DNA of 64,000 bases from Plasmodium coatneyi (taxonomy: Eukaryota; Apicomplexa; Aconoidasida; Haemosporida; Plasmodiidae): positions 682,001-746,000 of the forward strand of contig NC_033562.1 of NCBI RefSeq assembly GCF_001680005.1, read 5' to 3'. The notes below the pieces were generated by a model. It was not told where the DNA came from. It worked only from the letters and a program-made list of their open reading frames with translations, and ran no database searches. Position 1 is the stretch's first letter, and every line of letters starts with the position of its first letter. Below are positions 30,368-42,657 of the stretch, piece after piece. Both the position numbers and the translations under genes were made by a program.

Positions 30368-33300
30368 TTACTTATCCTTTTTTTCCATTTCGTCAAACAG
30401 TTTTTCGCACAGGGAGAGGGCTATGGGGAAGGAAAAAATTAAGACACGCAAATTAATGTCCAAATGGGCACATGAGCAAACGATAAAATGCGTGAACAGA
30501 CAAATGAACAGACAAGCAACCACAGAACGAAACATATCAAAACGATCACCGATTAACACATGCGACATACGTTTAGTCGTTTTTTTTTTTTTTTTGTTTC
30601 CTGCGCTTGCATCCCAGGGGAAGGTTCGCCTTGCGTTGGGTCGTATTTCCCCATTTCTCACTTACTTGGATATTTAAATTTTTCCAACTTATAGTCTTCG
30701 TTATTTTTGATGGACTTTTTTACAAACTCCAGTACGTGCATGTCGAAGGCGTTTAGCAGGTCCTGTTCCAAAAGGGGGGGAAAAAAAAGAGCGTAATGTA
30801 ACAGTTTGAATGTGTACAAAAATGGGCGTCCAGACACCCTCTGGGAGAACAAAATGGGAAAATTAAATGAAAAAATAATTTGTTCTGCTATTCTTTTTTT
30901 TTTTTTTACATCCGATAGTTCCAGGTTGACGTCCATGTTTATGGTGCTCATGTTCCTTTTCCAGCTGCGAGATGGGCGACGTGGAGAAATGTATGCAAGT
31001 TTGTCCATGTAAACAAGTGTATGCAAGATTGTCGGTGTGAATAAGCGTGTGCAAGTTTGTCAACGTGTAGAAGTTCGTGCAAACTTACAGGAATGGCAAC
31101 AAATTGCTGAAGGATATTTGATCTTTGGATGAGCCGTTGCCAATGTAGGCGTTGCTTAACGGGCGCTTGTTTCTGCAAATTTTAATCATCTGCGGGGGAA
31201 AAAAAAAAAAAAAAAAAAAAAAAATATTTCTTAACCGCTCCACTTTCAGTTAAAGCAAACGCGGAAAAAACGCTAAAAATAGTTTTGTTACCTGTCCGGA
31301 GAATATCTGAGTATTTTCCACCCACGTTTTATATCTGTTCTTCACTTCCTCTGGCATTCCTTCAAACTGTTATTGATGAGGGGGAAATAAAAACATGTGG
31401 AGGCACTCACATAAGCGGACAATTAGTTTTGTATATCCTCAAAAAATACATGCACTGTCATATTACCTTATCTCGAGGGGGCTCCGCCTGCGCGCTGCCG
31501 CCTCCTCCGGCCATTTGATTTTGCACACAATTTAAAATGTTCGAAAAGTTCATGCTAGGCATTGGGGGGGGGGTATTGTTCACGACAGGGGTTTTCCTAA
31601 TGTCCGTGACGGGGGAGTTATCCGTCCTGCTGCTTGCTGTGTTTTTTATGTCACCGCTTTGTGGTACTATTTGTTGTGTTGCCTTTTCGCCCTGTGGAGT
31701 AGTATGCTTATCGGTTGGTTTTTCCTTCTGAGGGATGCTGCTAGGAAGGATGCCTTCCCCCTTGTCGGTATGTTTTCCATCCTTATCTTCTCCCTTAGGG
31801 TGATCCATCACGTTGGTGTCCTCCTTGTCCTTTCCATCGTCTGACACGTCATACATATCATCCATGTTGCTGTCACAGGAGGCGAAGTTACTATTGGTTG
31901 CATTTAGGGCATCTCCTTTTGCTTCATCTTCCTGTTGTGCGCTTTTTGGGTGACTTCCATTACTGGCCATTTTTCCGTTTTCTTTCTCCTCATTTTTGTT
32001 CTTAACTAGATTGTTGAAGATGTGGTTGAGGGGGCCACCATGTCCTGCATTTCCTGCGGTTAAGGGGGGTGGGATCATTTTGGGTGAAGGTTAACCAAAC
32101 GGGGGAAGCAACTCCGCCGAAAGTGGCACTAACGCGGGTTGTGTATATGTACGTAGCGGGTGGGGGCGCATTATCCATTTTACCTGCTCCACTATTGCTG
32201 CTGCTTTCGTTTGGGTCTCCGCTGCTGTAGCCCTTGAAGGAGTGGCCGTCCTTAAGTACCTTCTTCACGGCGTAGGGTTTGGAAGCATCTCTGCCTTTCC
32301 TTTGACCCTCTTTCTCATCGATCCTTTCCTTATGGCCGGGGTAGAGCAGCGACTTGTTACCCTGTCCGGGGAAGTTCGAAAAGGGGTTGTTGGAGTGGCC
32401 ATTCGGGGTATTGTTCAAATGGTTGGAAACATTATTGGGGGTACCATTCCACTGTGCAAACTGCCCAGACTGCCCAAACTGCCTAAACCTGCTACTCATT
32501 TTTTTCTCGCCATGTGGATTAGCATTGCCTACTTTGTCTCCTTTGCCTACTCGGTTGCTACTCACACCATCTTCCTTCATTTGCGAACATTCACCATTGT
32601 TACTCCTCTCCTTATGGTTAGCAAATTCCTTTCTCAACAACATATTTTTGTTTCCCTTAACTGTATTAAGGTAGTTCTTATAGTAGTCTTCAAATTCCTG
32701 TTGCAGGTTTGTTCTGTTTGTACTATTCCTCAGGTCATTATAAGGTAGAGGGTAATAATTATCTGTGACGTTGTGTAGGTAAGACGAGTTATCATTGTTA
32801 AAGGCGTCCATGTTTGCGCTTCCGTAGTTGCCATTAGGGAAGAAGTCGTTTTGAAAGAACCTACTGCTTCTATTCGAGTGAGCATTTCTTCCGTTATTTG
32901 AATAGTAAAGATTTCTTAGCTCTCTCAGAAATTCATGATTCAGTGGATCAGAATACCTGTAGTGTCTTCTTCCATAATTGTTGCAGTAAAAGTTGTCATA
33001 AAAAACGAAGAAGAAGTTGGATAGTCGGGAAAATACTACAGAGGCCAGCGATAGAATTATACTAATCCTAGAAAAAGACGACATGGAAATATCGTTGTTC
33101 ATAAAATTGGAGTGATTGAATTGGATAATTATACTGTTTATTATATTGTTTATGTGAACAAAAAGATAGAAGAAGACAAAAATGGAGTTTGTGTTGTTGT
33201 AGGAATTGATGTAGGCGGATAAGTCTGGTCTTCGATATCCTGTTTCTTCTTCTAGGAGGACCAACAATTGTTCTATTACTCTCCATGGGATATTTACTTC

Positions 33301-35649
33301 CATGTTTTTGTGCTCCGAATCGTTTGCATCGTTTAAACATTTCAGGTCACTTCTTCCTAATGCACTATTTCGTCGGTCGCTTGACATTTGTATCGACCTC
33401 ACATTTGCCGATATGGAATTGTTATCCGATAGGAGGGCACCCTCTTCTTCATTAATGGCCACCCTGGAATTCGTCCTCATGGAGTCATTTCTGACTATCT
33501 CGTTGTTCCTTTCTATGTCGCTCAGGGGCACTATGTTCGCGTAGGAACCTCTGCCTGGATAGTTGTGCTCGTCCATCGGTCCGCCTGCGGGGAGAACAGG
33601 GTTGCATCGATTGTAGCGGTGGTGGCGATTGCACAGGTGGTGGCGATTACAAAGGTGGTGACGATTGTGGAGGTGATACTTTTCTCTTCCACCACGTTGA
33701 CCGCTACGGCTACTCCCACTCGACGGGGGGGTTGTGCCCTTACCTGCGCCGTTCGTCTTCAAGTTGCTGCCCGGAAGATCCACCAAATTGTCCTGCACGC
33801 CGACATTCCCAAACAGAGCCTTGCTGCTGCTGTACGCCTTCTTCCTCCTCTCCTTCTGCTTCATCAAATCATCAACAATGTTTTGGTTATGGTTGTGATT
33901 GTTAGCGCCGTTTGCATTTTCGTTGGTGTCACTCAGGTCGTCTCTGCCATACTTGAGGCTGTTCCTGCTTTCTCTGTAGAACGGCCCACCGACAGGCGTT
34001 CTCCCCCCGTTATCTACTAAAAACGGTGAATACGCCCCTCCTAACCGCATGTCGTTTCTTCCTTTGAAAACCTGATTGAAGTGATTATTTATCCTGGCGT
34101 GGCTAATGCTGTTGGGGTGGTACATATAATTCCGGTGGTACAAAAAATTGGGGTCGAAAAGGTACCTCTTCTTTTTCCTCTTTTTCTTTTCTTTTTCCCT
34201 CCTTCGGTGCTTTTTCTCCTTCTTGGCTAGTTCATCAGAGTCATCATCGCATTCCTCGTCGTCACCCTCCTGTTCATCTTCCGTGGAGGACCCCGACGAA
34301 GAGCTACTCGAATAGTAGCCTTTCTTCTTCTTATGCTTATTTTTGAGTTTCTTCTTTTTGCTATACTTTTTCAACTTAAGTGCCTTTTTCCTTTCCTCCT
34401 CATCCTTCATGGTCGTGTTGACTGACAGGAGGGACGACCCGGACTGGCTGCTACTGGAGGAGGAGCTGTCATCCTTACTCGAATGACTAAAATGGTACTT
34501 GCCATTTTTCTTAATCTTATTCGATACCTTCATATCCTTATTGTAATTTTTTCTCTTCTTTTTTAATTTCTTCATTTTTTTTTGTTGCTCCTTTGTGTAG
34601 TCTTCCTCGTTTCCATTGGCATTGGTGTGGCTATTATCCGATGAGGATTCTCCTTTGCCCTCTCCTGCGTGGACCCCTCCACCACCATCACCTCCTTTAG
34701 TACCACTTCGGCTTTGGTTCTTACCGTCTGTCCCCGTTTCCATGCACCGTTTCACGTTCACCGGATCGCTCTTCTGATCATTCGCCCCGTTGTTCACGTA
34801 GCTCTGACCGGCAAATTCGCTCGCGTTGGGGTTTATGCCGGTGGTCCTCATCGCTGCGGTAAAAATGTTCTCTCCGTTCCCCATGGCGCTTCCAAGTCCA
34901 GTTCCAAGCCCAGTTCCGAGGCCGCTTCCCATGCCGCCCCCTAGACCAGTTCCTGTCCCTGTCCCTGCCCCCGTCGCATTCGCAGCCGCAGTGGCAGCCG
35001 CCGTCGCCGCACCATAAATAATGTTCGGGTTAATATTTACCTGACTCATTATGTCATTTAGCAGGGAGCAAATATTTGTCTGGCCCATCAGGTCTCCATC
35101 CATGTTGTCATTTCTTGTTAATCTCATGTGGGTAAAGTAGAGCGGGGTGGAGGAGGCTCCCATGTTAGGGTTGGCGCTATTATTGGGCATATTAGACGCG
35201 GTTCCTCCATTTGGGGTGTTACCACTGCTGCTATTTAAGGGGACATTCGAGCTGAAGTTTATATGCAGGGGGTCCGCCATTACGCTCCCGTCGTTGCTCC
35301 TAAATATGTTTGCACTTGCACTTGCATTAGCATTGGTATTCGTATTTGTCTGGTCGGTCTTCCCATTCATAGCGTTCCCATTTTCGTCATTCGGGTTGGC
35401 AGGGTTTTCCTTTTTCCTCAGCACCAAATGAATGATATGATCATTTTGTATGTTATAATCTGCAACACTTTTTTCGTTCGATAGGCACTGCCCTTGGTAG
35501 ATCAACCGGATGTCCTGCTTGTCTACGCTTTTCCTTTCGGCAATGAGGTTTTTTATTTCCTCTGCGCTGGTGTCTCCTTTTACGCTCAGTTCAAATTCCT
35601 CGTTGTCGATGGTTTTTATTTTTATTTTTATGTTACCTTCTTCCTCCAT
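30368..35649 (-). CDS. ubiquitin-like-domain protein with BAG6-like C-terminus (BAG6/Scythe homologue)
   Basis: Seven exons on the complement: 32184-35649, 31467-32053, 31292-31366, 31089-31189, 30910-30964, 30666-30762 and 30368-30420; 1,477 aa, phase closing at every join. Residues 1-78 form a ubiquitin-like domain (IKIKIKTIDNEEFELSVKG ... IIHLVLRKKE). Then come Gly/Thr-rich repeats (about 221-257), Lys/Ser-rich stretches, a CNRHHL tandem repeat (about 656-683) and a hydrophobic region (about 815-890; FVFFYLF, SIILSLASVVFSRLSNFFFVF). The last ~126 residues, split over five small exons, resemble the BAG6 end: a Trp-led helix, KRPLSNAYIGNGSSK (human PPLSDAYLSGMPAKR), then DLLNAFDMHVLEFVKKSIKNNEDY and PTLSLCEKLF. 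BAG6 shields exposed hydrophobic segments and routes tail-anchored or mislocalised proteins to insertion or degradation. HERP-type ER proteins also combine UBL and hydrophobic parts, but lack this C-terminus. Confidence 0.75.
30493..30520. repeat. short intronic GAACAGACAAAT repeat
   Basis: Two and a half copies of a 12-bp GAACAGACAAAT unit in the last intron (30421-30665) of the BAG6-like gene. Confidence 0.6.
30993..31078. repeat. intronic 28-bp minisatellite
   Basis: Three head-to-tail units in the 124-bp intron 30965-31088 of the BAG6-like gene: 30993-31020, 31021-31048 and 31049-31078. Each starts ATGCAAG or GTGCAAG followed by TTTGTC or ATTGTC. The array takes up about 70% of the intron. 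Confidence 0.85.
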
Positions 35650-37526
35650 CTTGCCGCGTCATGCACGAATATACGTATGTATATATTTGTGTGTATATTA
35701 GTACGTCTGTTCGGGGCGGACGCGTCAGCAGTTAGGGAAAATAAAAAAAAAAAAAAAAAAAAAGAAAGGGAGTCGTAGCGAAGCGAGGCGTGTAGATCAC
35801 TCCTGGTGCTAGCGTCGCAGCTCATACGTCCCAAGGTTCAGGGTTGACCAACCGAAGATATGTATGCAGTATTATTTTCTTCCCACGTGGGTCCACGGGG
35901 GAAACGTATCTTCAACTGAAGGGGACAGTTGCAGTTCCCTTGCGCGCATGAAAGGGAGTATGCTCGTTGGAAGTTTCTCTATATATGTGCTACTCAAAAA
36001 CGCGCGTTTTGCTAATCATTATTTGGCATGCTCAGTTATGTTCGTATGGTATGCCGACCACGTGCGTATATTTATGTTCATGCATTTTTTCGCGCCGCTG
36101 GTGAATACGCGCTTGTGCGAGGTGAGCCCTACAAGCCTTTGCAAACGAAGCGCTGTTAGCAAAAGCAGTAATCCTATTCGCGTCACTCGGATTTTATGCC
36201 TTACCTTGCAGGGAAGGAAGGGGATGTATTTGTATTCGTGCGAATGGAAAAGGCGTCCTTGCTATTTTTTTTCTTCTTTTTATTTTAAGTACCTTCTATT
36301 TAGCCTCCCCTTTTTTTTTTCTCTTTTTTTTTTGCTTTTTTTTTTTTTTTTTTTTTTTTTCCTTTTCAGTATTTTCTTCCTCTGTTTTGCGACGCCAGTC
36401 ATTGTAATTCTCCTTGCACTGCGGGGACGGCGTGGGGGAGAGAAAACGTCCTAATAGAGTACACAATAGAAACGCGTCACGCCTTTGTTTTGGCCTCATC
36501 CGTGCAGTGCCCCCCGTTGTGTCAGTTTTTTTATATTTTCCATTTCATTTCATATGTATTTTTTTTTTCCCCCGCTGCAACAGTGTAGTCATCGCGAGGT
36601 GGGAGCTTAGCAGTCCTTTTGTAACCCCATGAGGAGAGCATCCCACTTGGTCGTTCAGCGCATGTTAGAACGTATTATTAGCCACTGTACCCGTTCTGTA
36701 CCATTTGACGCGTTAATTAGTTTGGGGCAAAAATTACGCCGCTTAAGTTTACCCACATATCGCTTTGGCGGATTAACCAAATGTTTTCCCCAAGATAAGC
36801 AAGAATGTGCTTAATGAGAAGTATTTTTTTTTACATTCGAAAAACAGTACATGGTGAATTTATCACAAGGGGTGTGTTCACTGCTCTGCCTGGCAGTCCC
36901 AACGTCGCCATTATTGGAACGCCTGTGTGTGCAGAATGGACATTTATAAAAAAAGCTAGCATAATGATGGAGGGGTGAAAAAATGAAGAAGGGGGACATT
37001 TCCACGTAAACCGCTTTAGTGAACTACGCACCTTTTGATATAGAGAGGAAACCCGTAACGATGCTGAGCAGCTGTTGCGTTTTTTAACCAAGTTTGCTTC
37101 ATTTGTTTGTAGAATTATATACGGTTTGCTCCCTCACGGGGAAGCCATTTTTGACTGCATGCGTGTATAAAATGTTACGGTTGAACAAAAGGGATGCATG
37201 TCTGGGACAGTGATGTCTTATCTGCAGAAAGGGGAAAAATCGTTTAATAAAAGAATTGCCACGTAAAAAGGTGTGCACAAGGGACGCACTTATCATTAAT
37301 TCGAATGTACCTTCTCGGGTGTGTCCCTTTTACGCGTGGGCGGAAGGAAAAAAAAATATACATATATATATAAAATCCACTTGTTTGTATGCACTGGAAG
37401 TACAACCCCAGTGAGAAGGAAATCGCGTAGACAAAATAAACAACAGGGATGGAGCAGGAGTGCCGAACAGAGTTAACCTTCCGCATGCGCGTATGCCACA
37501 GACTATGCACTGTTCTACCCAACTTT
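35650..37526. other. spacer between the BAG6-like gene and DNAI1
   Basis: 1.88 kb with the BAG6-like promoter side and the 3' UTR of DNAI1. Contains a 20-A run near 35742 and a pyrimidine-rich block with 25 T at 36336-36360. The frames here have no coding character. Confidence 0.5.
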
Positions 37527-40500
37527 TTACTGCACCTTCGTGAGGAAGGAATTCATCATTTGGACCTGGAAGGAGCGCCCCAGCTTGCCCCGCAGGTAAT
37601 CCACATAGGACGTGTTAAAGGAATAGGACACTTTGTAAGAGTGGAGGAGTCCACTTTCATCTCCAATCAGGATGACTTCATTAAATTTGTTTACGCAAAG
37701 TTTACGCAGCTTCTTCTTCTTCGTTATGACTTCCGTGGTTATGGCTTTGTTTATATCCACGCTTAGGTCGTAAATGTGGAGGTGGCCATGGTTGTCTGAG
37801 CTGATGACCAGGAAGCAGGTCGACACTATGGGGCTCCAGCGAACGTCATACACGCACTGCAGGGGGGATAAAGGTGTGATGGTGAAACGATAACGTGGTG
37901 ACTACTGACGGGATCGCAACTACATGTAGCATTTATCCTTGTCGTGGTTTTCCAGCTCACCTCCTTGATGTCCAGCACGAGGAGGGAACGTGAGCGCTCC
38001 TGATCCCATATGCGAATGGTCCAATCGTAGGACGCCGAAATGAAGATGCCGCGTTTGAACGGGTTATACGAAACGGCATTCACCGACATGGAGTGCTCAT
38101 TGTAGAGACGCAGGTGGTTGTCTGAGAAGGTGCTGGAGTAGAGGTATATCTTCCCCGTAGTGGTCCCAATGAGAAAGAGGTTCTTCTGGAAGGGGTTAAA
38201 ATCGATGCACGTGATCGATTGCGTCTGTACAAAGTTCAAGGCATCCTTAAAGTCGTCCTCCCAATCCTTTTTCAGCGTCAGCAATTTATCCCCTACAGTA
38301 AATTTGTTATTATACTTCCAACAGAACATATTTCCATCATAGGATATGGAATAGAAGGATTTATTTTTTTTGTCAAAAGAAATCTGTGAAATGATGTCTC
38401 TGTTATATATTTGTTTTATATTACTTTCAAATATGAGTCGTTCATTTTTTTTTTTTTTTAAATCATAAATGCATATGTTTCCATTGGACAGTCCAATGAT
38501 GATGACGGAGTGGTTAACTGCTGACCACTCAATCGAATAAATGGGAAAATCTGTTTTCAAAACATGTTCTGGACTTTTCGTATTTTTAAACGTAAAGCAA
38601 CATAATATTCCTGTATTTATTTTTATGTCATTATTTTTAAATGACATGGCAAATAAATCCTCATAAAAAGGATGGAATTTAATATCCGTAACAACTAATT
38701 GATTGAAAAAGGGGATTGAGAAAATCCACAATTTCGTTAGGATATTTTTATTCATTTTGTTTTTGTAACTTAAATAAATTTCCTCTTCATTATTCTTGTT
38801 GTATATTCTGTCCATCAGTTTTAATGTTTTCAAAAAACGTTTTTTTTGCAAAATCTTTTCATCACTTTTTTTTACTTTTCCATCTTTATAAATGAAGTTT
38901 AACTCGTTGTGTGTTTTTTCCTTCATGTCTTTGTAGTTAATAAAATATAGTTCATGTTTCCCACTGAAGGATTCTTTCTTTTTTTTTTTCCTCATCCCAT
39001 GTTTGGTGAGACCCTGTTGTGTGTTGTTCTTTTCGCCAATTTTTACTCTCCCTTTGTGTGCCCCTTTCATATCTGTCTTTGTCTTTTCAAGGGGGTCCTC
39101 TCCGTTATTGGCTCCTCTCATTGTGCTTGTCTGCGTGCCGTCCTTCACATCATCATTCGGTTCTACGCCACCATTGGCGTCTTTATTTTGATCCTTCTTA
39201 CGTACTTCTCCTGCTTCATCGTCCTCCCCGTTCATCTGTTTAACCTCCACATCATCATCGCCATTGCAGTTGTCATTTGCGTCGTCCACATCAGCATTAC
39301 CATTAGCAGCATCCGTGTTGCCCTCATTCTGTTCAACCAAATGTTCGTAACTTTCAGGGTCGTCCTCCCCCTCCTCTACATCATACTCTCCAGTGTCTTC
39401 CCCCCCAGAGCTGTTCCAACTACCTTTGTCTGCACTACCAGTGTCGTCTTCACTGACCTCATCGGAGCCCTCATTACTGGAGCTATCTGATGAAAACAGA
39501 ACCGTTGCAAGTTTCTCATCGTCGGAAAGATGCCCTGAACCCACGTCAGATGCTGCGTCCAATCCGAGGTCTCCATTTGAGTCGTACTTCTTCCCCCGGT
39601 CGTCTTCATTTTTTGCGTTTTCATTATATCTGTCTTTTTCCTATTCAGCAGAGGAGAAGTGCCAATTTGGAGTAGCCACGTTGTGAAAACGGTGGTGTTT
39701 AAATGCGAGGTGGATTATCTACCCCGCTTATGCTCCTTCATACCTTGTCTTCCTCGTTGGAGACCTTCTGAAACTCGTGCAAATACGCGTCGTAGATTAT
39801 CGACTGGCAAACTGGGGTGGGAAGGCAGTTAGTGGCGATTAGTGGGAGTACGCAGATTAAGTCCCCACAAGGGGGGCGTTACGCTATGCGCACGCATGCA
39901 TACACAGAAATGAACGCAGAAACAAAAATACACGTATTTGTGGGTGATTGCACGCATTGTCCAGTTCATCCCCGTGCGCAACGAACCCGTGTCGCAGATT
40001 TCGTTTATTTCCTGCGGCTCCGTCTTGGTCGCTTCGTCCCTAGGGGGAAATAAATGTGTGTGAATCGTTGGCCACTTAGAGATGGGTTTCTTATCGATGA
40101 GCCTGTGTATCATTCTTCCCAACGGTCGCCATTTTTGCGATTGGAGGGAAACTTACTTGAAGGAGACAGGGACCGTCTGTGCGTATCTATCGATATAATC
40201 GAAGCAGTTCTTGGGCTTATGATAGACGTAGTCTGCGGGTGGAGTTTGCAAGGTGAATCTGTTTCTTTCAATGCGGAAGGCGGTGCACCCCGCGGGTGAA
40301 CAAAACATACTAGCAACACGAATACACAAACGGGAAGGCTCACCGTTGTCTTTCAAAACCGTGAAGGAATTAGCCTTTTCTATTTTCTTCTTCACCAGCT
40401 CTATCTGCTTCTTGCCCTCTTCACTGTCCCGTTGCACTAGGCATCTGAATTGGCGCGAAGAAGGAAAAAAAAAATACAATTTTGCCAATCCATCCATTCG

Positions 40501-41014
40501 GATGTGTGCTCATGATGAGTTCCCCCCTAAAGCGGTTATTCATCTGTTTGTTCATTTGTTTGTTCATTTGTTTGTTCATTTGTTTATTTTCCTTCCTCAC
40601 GATTTCATGTCCAGGTGGAAGACGGTGTGGTCCACTTGATCCACCGACGTGAACTCCTCATTCGCAAAAGAAAACTCAACCAGGTTGGCGAATGCTCTTG
40701 GGTTTTTTGGGAACAGAAATCGAGTGAAAGTTTCGTTTTTCTGAAATTGGAGGATAAGACGAAATAGGCGTGTGGTTAACAGGGCAATCCGGGTGGTGCA
40801 ACATATGGTGTTGTGGTCACACCTCCTGCTGCTTCTCCACAGGTACACACCTGTGGGTGCACTAACACATTTACGTATAGTGAAAACATACACCATTTTG
40901 AATGGACGCTTTCCTCTTTTCATTTTCCAGCCCATCGCCCTCCGCCCCCTTGGCCTCCCCCAGCACTGCCTGCAATTTTTTCTTCTTTTTTTTTTCCACT
41001 ATGTTTGCCTTCAT
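37527..41014 (-). CDS. DNAI1: axonemal dynein intermediate chain 1 (DNAI1 homologue), eight exons
   Basis: Exons on the complement: 40892-41014, 40601-40740, 40344-40444, 40157-40232, 39987-40039, 39744-39811, 37961-39640 and 37527-37856; 856 aa, in phase. DNAI1 is a WD40 subunit that docks the outer dynein arm. N-terminal blocks match human DNAI1: NPRAFANLVEFSF (human NPHAPENIVRYSF), RDSEEGKKQ (KDSDEGRRQ), ATKTEPQE and IYDAYLHEFQK (IYDAYVEELEK). After a Asp/Glu/Gly-rich insert (about 200-390) comes the WD region: EDLFAMSFKNND, NTGILCCFTFKNTKSPEH, NGNICIYDLKK, FLIGTTTGKIYLYSS, MSVNAVSYNPFKRGIFISASYD and TIRIWDQ, ending GDESGLLHSYKVS. Plasmodium forms axonemes only in male gametes, so expression in male gametocytes is expected (inference). 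Intron 5 starts GTTCGT. A simple reading of the large exon alone would miss the six N-terminal exons and the last WD blade. Confidence 0.93.
40541..40586. repeat. intronic TTTGTTCATTTG tandem repeat
   Basis: About four copies of a 12-bp TTTGTTCATTTG unit in the 156-bp intron 40445-40600 of DNAI1. Confidence 0.85.
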
Positions 41015-41901
41015 TTTGCTTCCGTATGGAGAAGGCTGAACCGCGTCTGCTGTTTAAACGGACGCGGAATAAGCTCTCTACGAGGAGGTCACTTGGTTAA
41101 AGGAAGATCCATCAATCACTTTTTACATTATTCGTCGCGAAGACTGCAGTTTAATTTTTTTTTTTTTTTTTCTATATTTCCCTTTTATGAGCAGTATGGA
41201 GGTTTACCTCCTTGTAATGTGCACAGACGGAGTGGTCTCTCTCTCTGAGACCATTCGATAGAAGCGCGTGGTTTCTTCTTTCCCCACCGCGTCGCGTCAT
41301 AAGTATTGCTATTCTTAGCAGAGTCGCTGTGCTTAAATGGGTTCCCTTTTCACATAAGGGGCATTTCTCCTTGGGCGGAAAGCATAGGAAGAAAAAAAAA
41401 AAAAAAAAAAAAGAACATTGTCTTTTTTGCGCATTTTTGGCAAATTCCCGTGATCGTGGAACGCCCTTCCCTTTTTAATGAATACGAAGTATAACATAGT
41501 TTGGAGTGGGGTCGGAAAAACTTCCTGCGATGTGCACGTCGGTAGGTGCGCACGCCAGGGGGTCCATATCGATGCATCTGTACAAACGCATAATAAATGG
41601 GGAGTTATACAAAAAGGCACAAACTCCGGGTGGGTAATAAACTGTGCAGGGCATATGGAAGAACCTTTGTGAAAAATATAAGAGGGAAAAGGAGAAAAGA
41701 AGTTTAAAAAAAAAGAAAAAAAACATATCAAAGATAAACTTTTAAGAGAAAACTACAGGAAGGAACACCTAACGTAGACCACACAGAGATTTAATTAAGG
41801 GGCGCATTATTACGTATACACGTATGGATGACCCTCGTGTGTGTGTAGGGGAGTTTGGTCCCCTCTGGAAGAAAACCAAAACAGATGAGAAAAGCTCGCC
41901 A
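41015..41901. other. spacer upstream of DNAI1, downstream of the Lys-rich gene
   Basis: 887 bases. Contains the DNAI1 promoter side, T/A homopolymers near 41156 and 41393-41412, and the 3' UTR of the Lys-rich gene. No gene seen. Confidence 0.55.
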
Positions 41902-42657
41902 CTAATTACAAAGAATCATCGTGTCGTCAAATTTTTTCTTATTTTTATACTTCTCCATCACCTTGTCCGAATTCCTCATAATCCGTTCATACTCTTTCTT
42001 CATGTCCACAATGTCAAAAATGTTGAAGTGGATTTTTTCTATTTCCTCGATTGGAGGGAAATTATTTTCTTCCTCTTCTTGCTTTTTCTTTTCTGCTTTT
42101 TCTTTCTTATTTTTTTTTTGTGGTTGGTTTTTCTTTTTCTCTTTCTCCGTTTTGGTTGATTTTTTTGCTTGAAGAAGGTCCGGGAATAGTTCCACTTTTT
42201 CGTTTTTCACTTCTTTTACTACTTTGGCCATGGCTGCTTCCTTCTGTTTGAGCACCGAGGGCACGAATTTTTTTTTGGGGGGTTCAACTTTGGGGTCCTT
42301 CTTAGGCTCTTCCTTCTTGGGTTCATCCTTCTTAGCTTCTTCCTTTTTGTCTTCATCCTTCTTATCTTCGTCCTTATTCGGCTCTTCCTTCTTCTTCTCT
42401 GCCTTTTTCTTTTCAGGCTTCTTCTTCGGCTCCTTGGCAGGCTTCTTCCCGCTGGCGTTGGCAGCACTCCATGCATTCACATTTTTCTTTTCTTCCAGGA
42501 ACTTCTTCGTTTTATATTCTTGCATGTTTATTATCTTTATTTTGACGGCCTCTCCGTTTGCCCCTTCCGCGTTGTCCGCATTTTCATTGTCCTGTGCGGC
42601 AGCGCTTGCAGGCTTGGCGACACTCGTCGCCTTCAATAGGCTACTCAGGTTGAACAT
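41902..42657 (-). CDS. lysine-rich protein of unknown function
   Basis: Single exon, 251 aa, start MFNLSSLLKATSVAKPASAA. About a third of the residues are Lys, arranged as alternating KKEEPKK/KKDEDKK charge runs (about residues 70-125 and 165-200). There are two less biased blocks, EAVKIKIINMQEYKTKKFLEEKKNVNAW (about 37-64) and the C-terminal EEIEKIHFNIFDIVDMKKEYERIMRN (about 206-231). The KKKFVPSVLKQKEAAM segment near 127-142 and the C-terminal block look structured. There is no signal peptide or membrane span. Composition suggests an RNA- or ribosome-associated nuclear/cytosolic protein, but this is inference; the family is not recognised. The 5' neighbour 1.4 kb away is the divergent RPF1 gene. 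Confidence 0.8.
   Translation of the reverse strand: MFNLSSLLKATSVAKPASAAAQDNENADNAEGANGEAVKIKIINMQEYKTKKFLEEKKNVNAWSAANASGKKPAKEPKKKPEKKKAEKKKEEPNKDEDKKDEDKKEEAKKDEPKKEEPKKDPKVEPPKKKFVPSVLKQKEAAMAKVVKEVKNEKVELFPDLLQAKKSTKTEKEKKKNQPQKKNKKEKAEKKKQEEEENNFPPIEEIEKIHFNIFDIVDMKKEYERIMRNSDKVMEKYKNKKKFDDTMILCN

Noticed and set aside
39003..39490. Long hydrophobic plus-strand frames opposite DNAI1
   Set aside because: Antisense of the acidic Asp/Glu insert reads as Val/Leu/Phe; a shadow, not a membrane protein.
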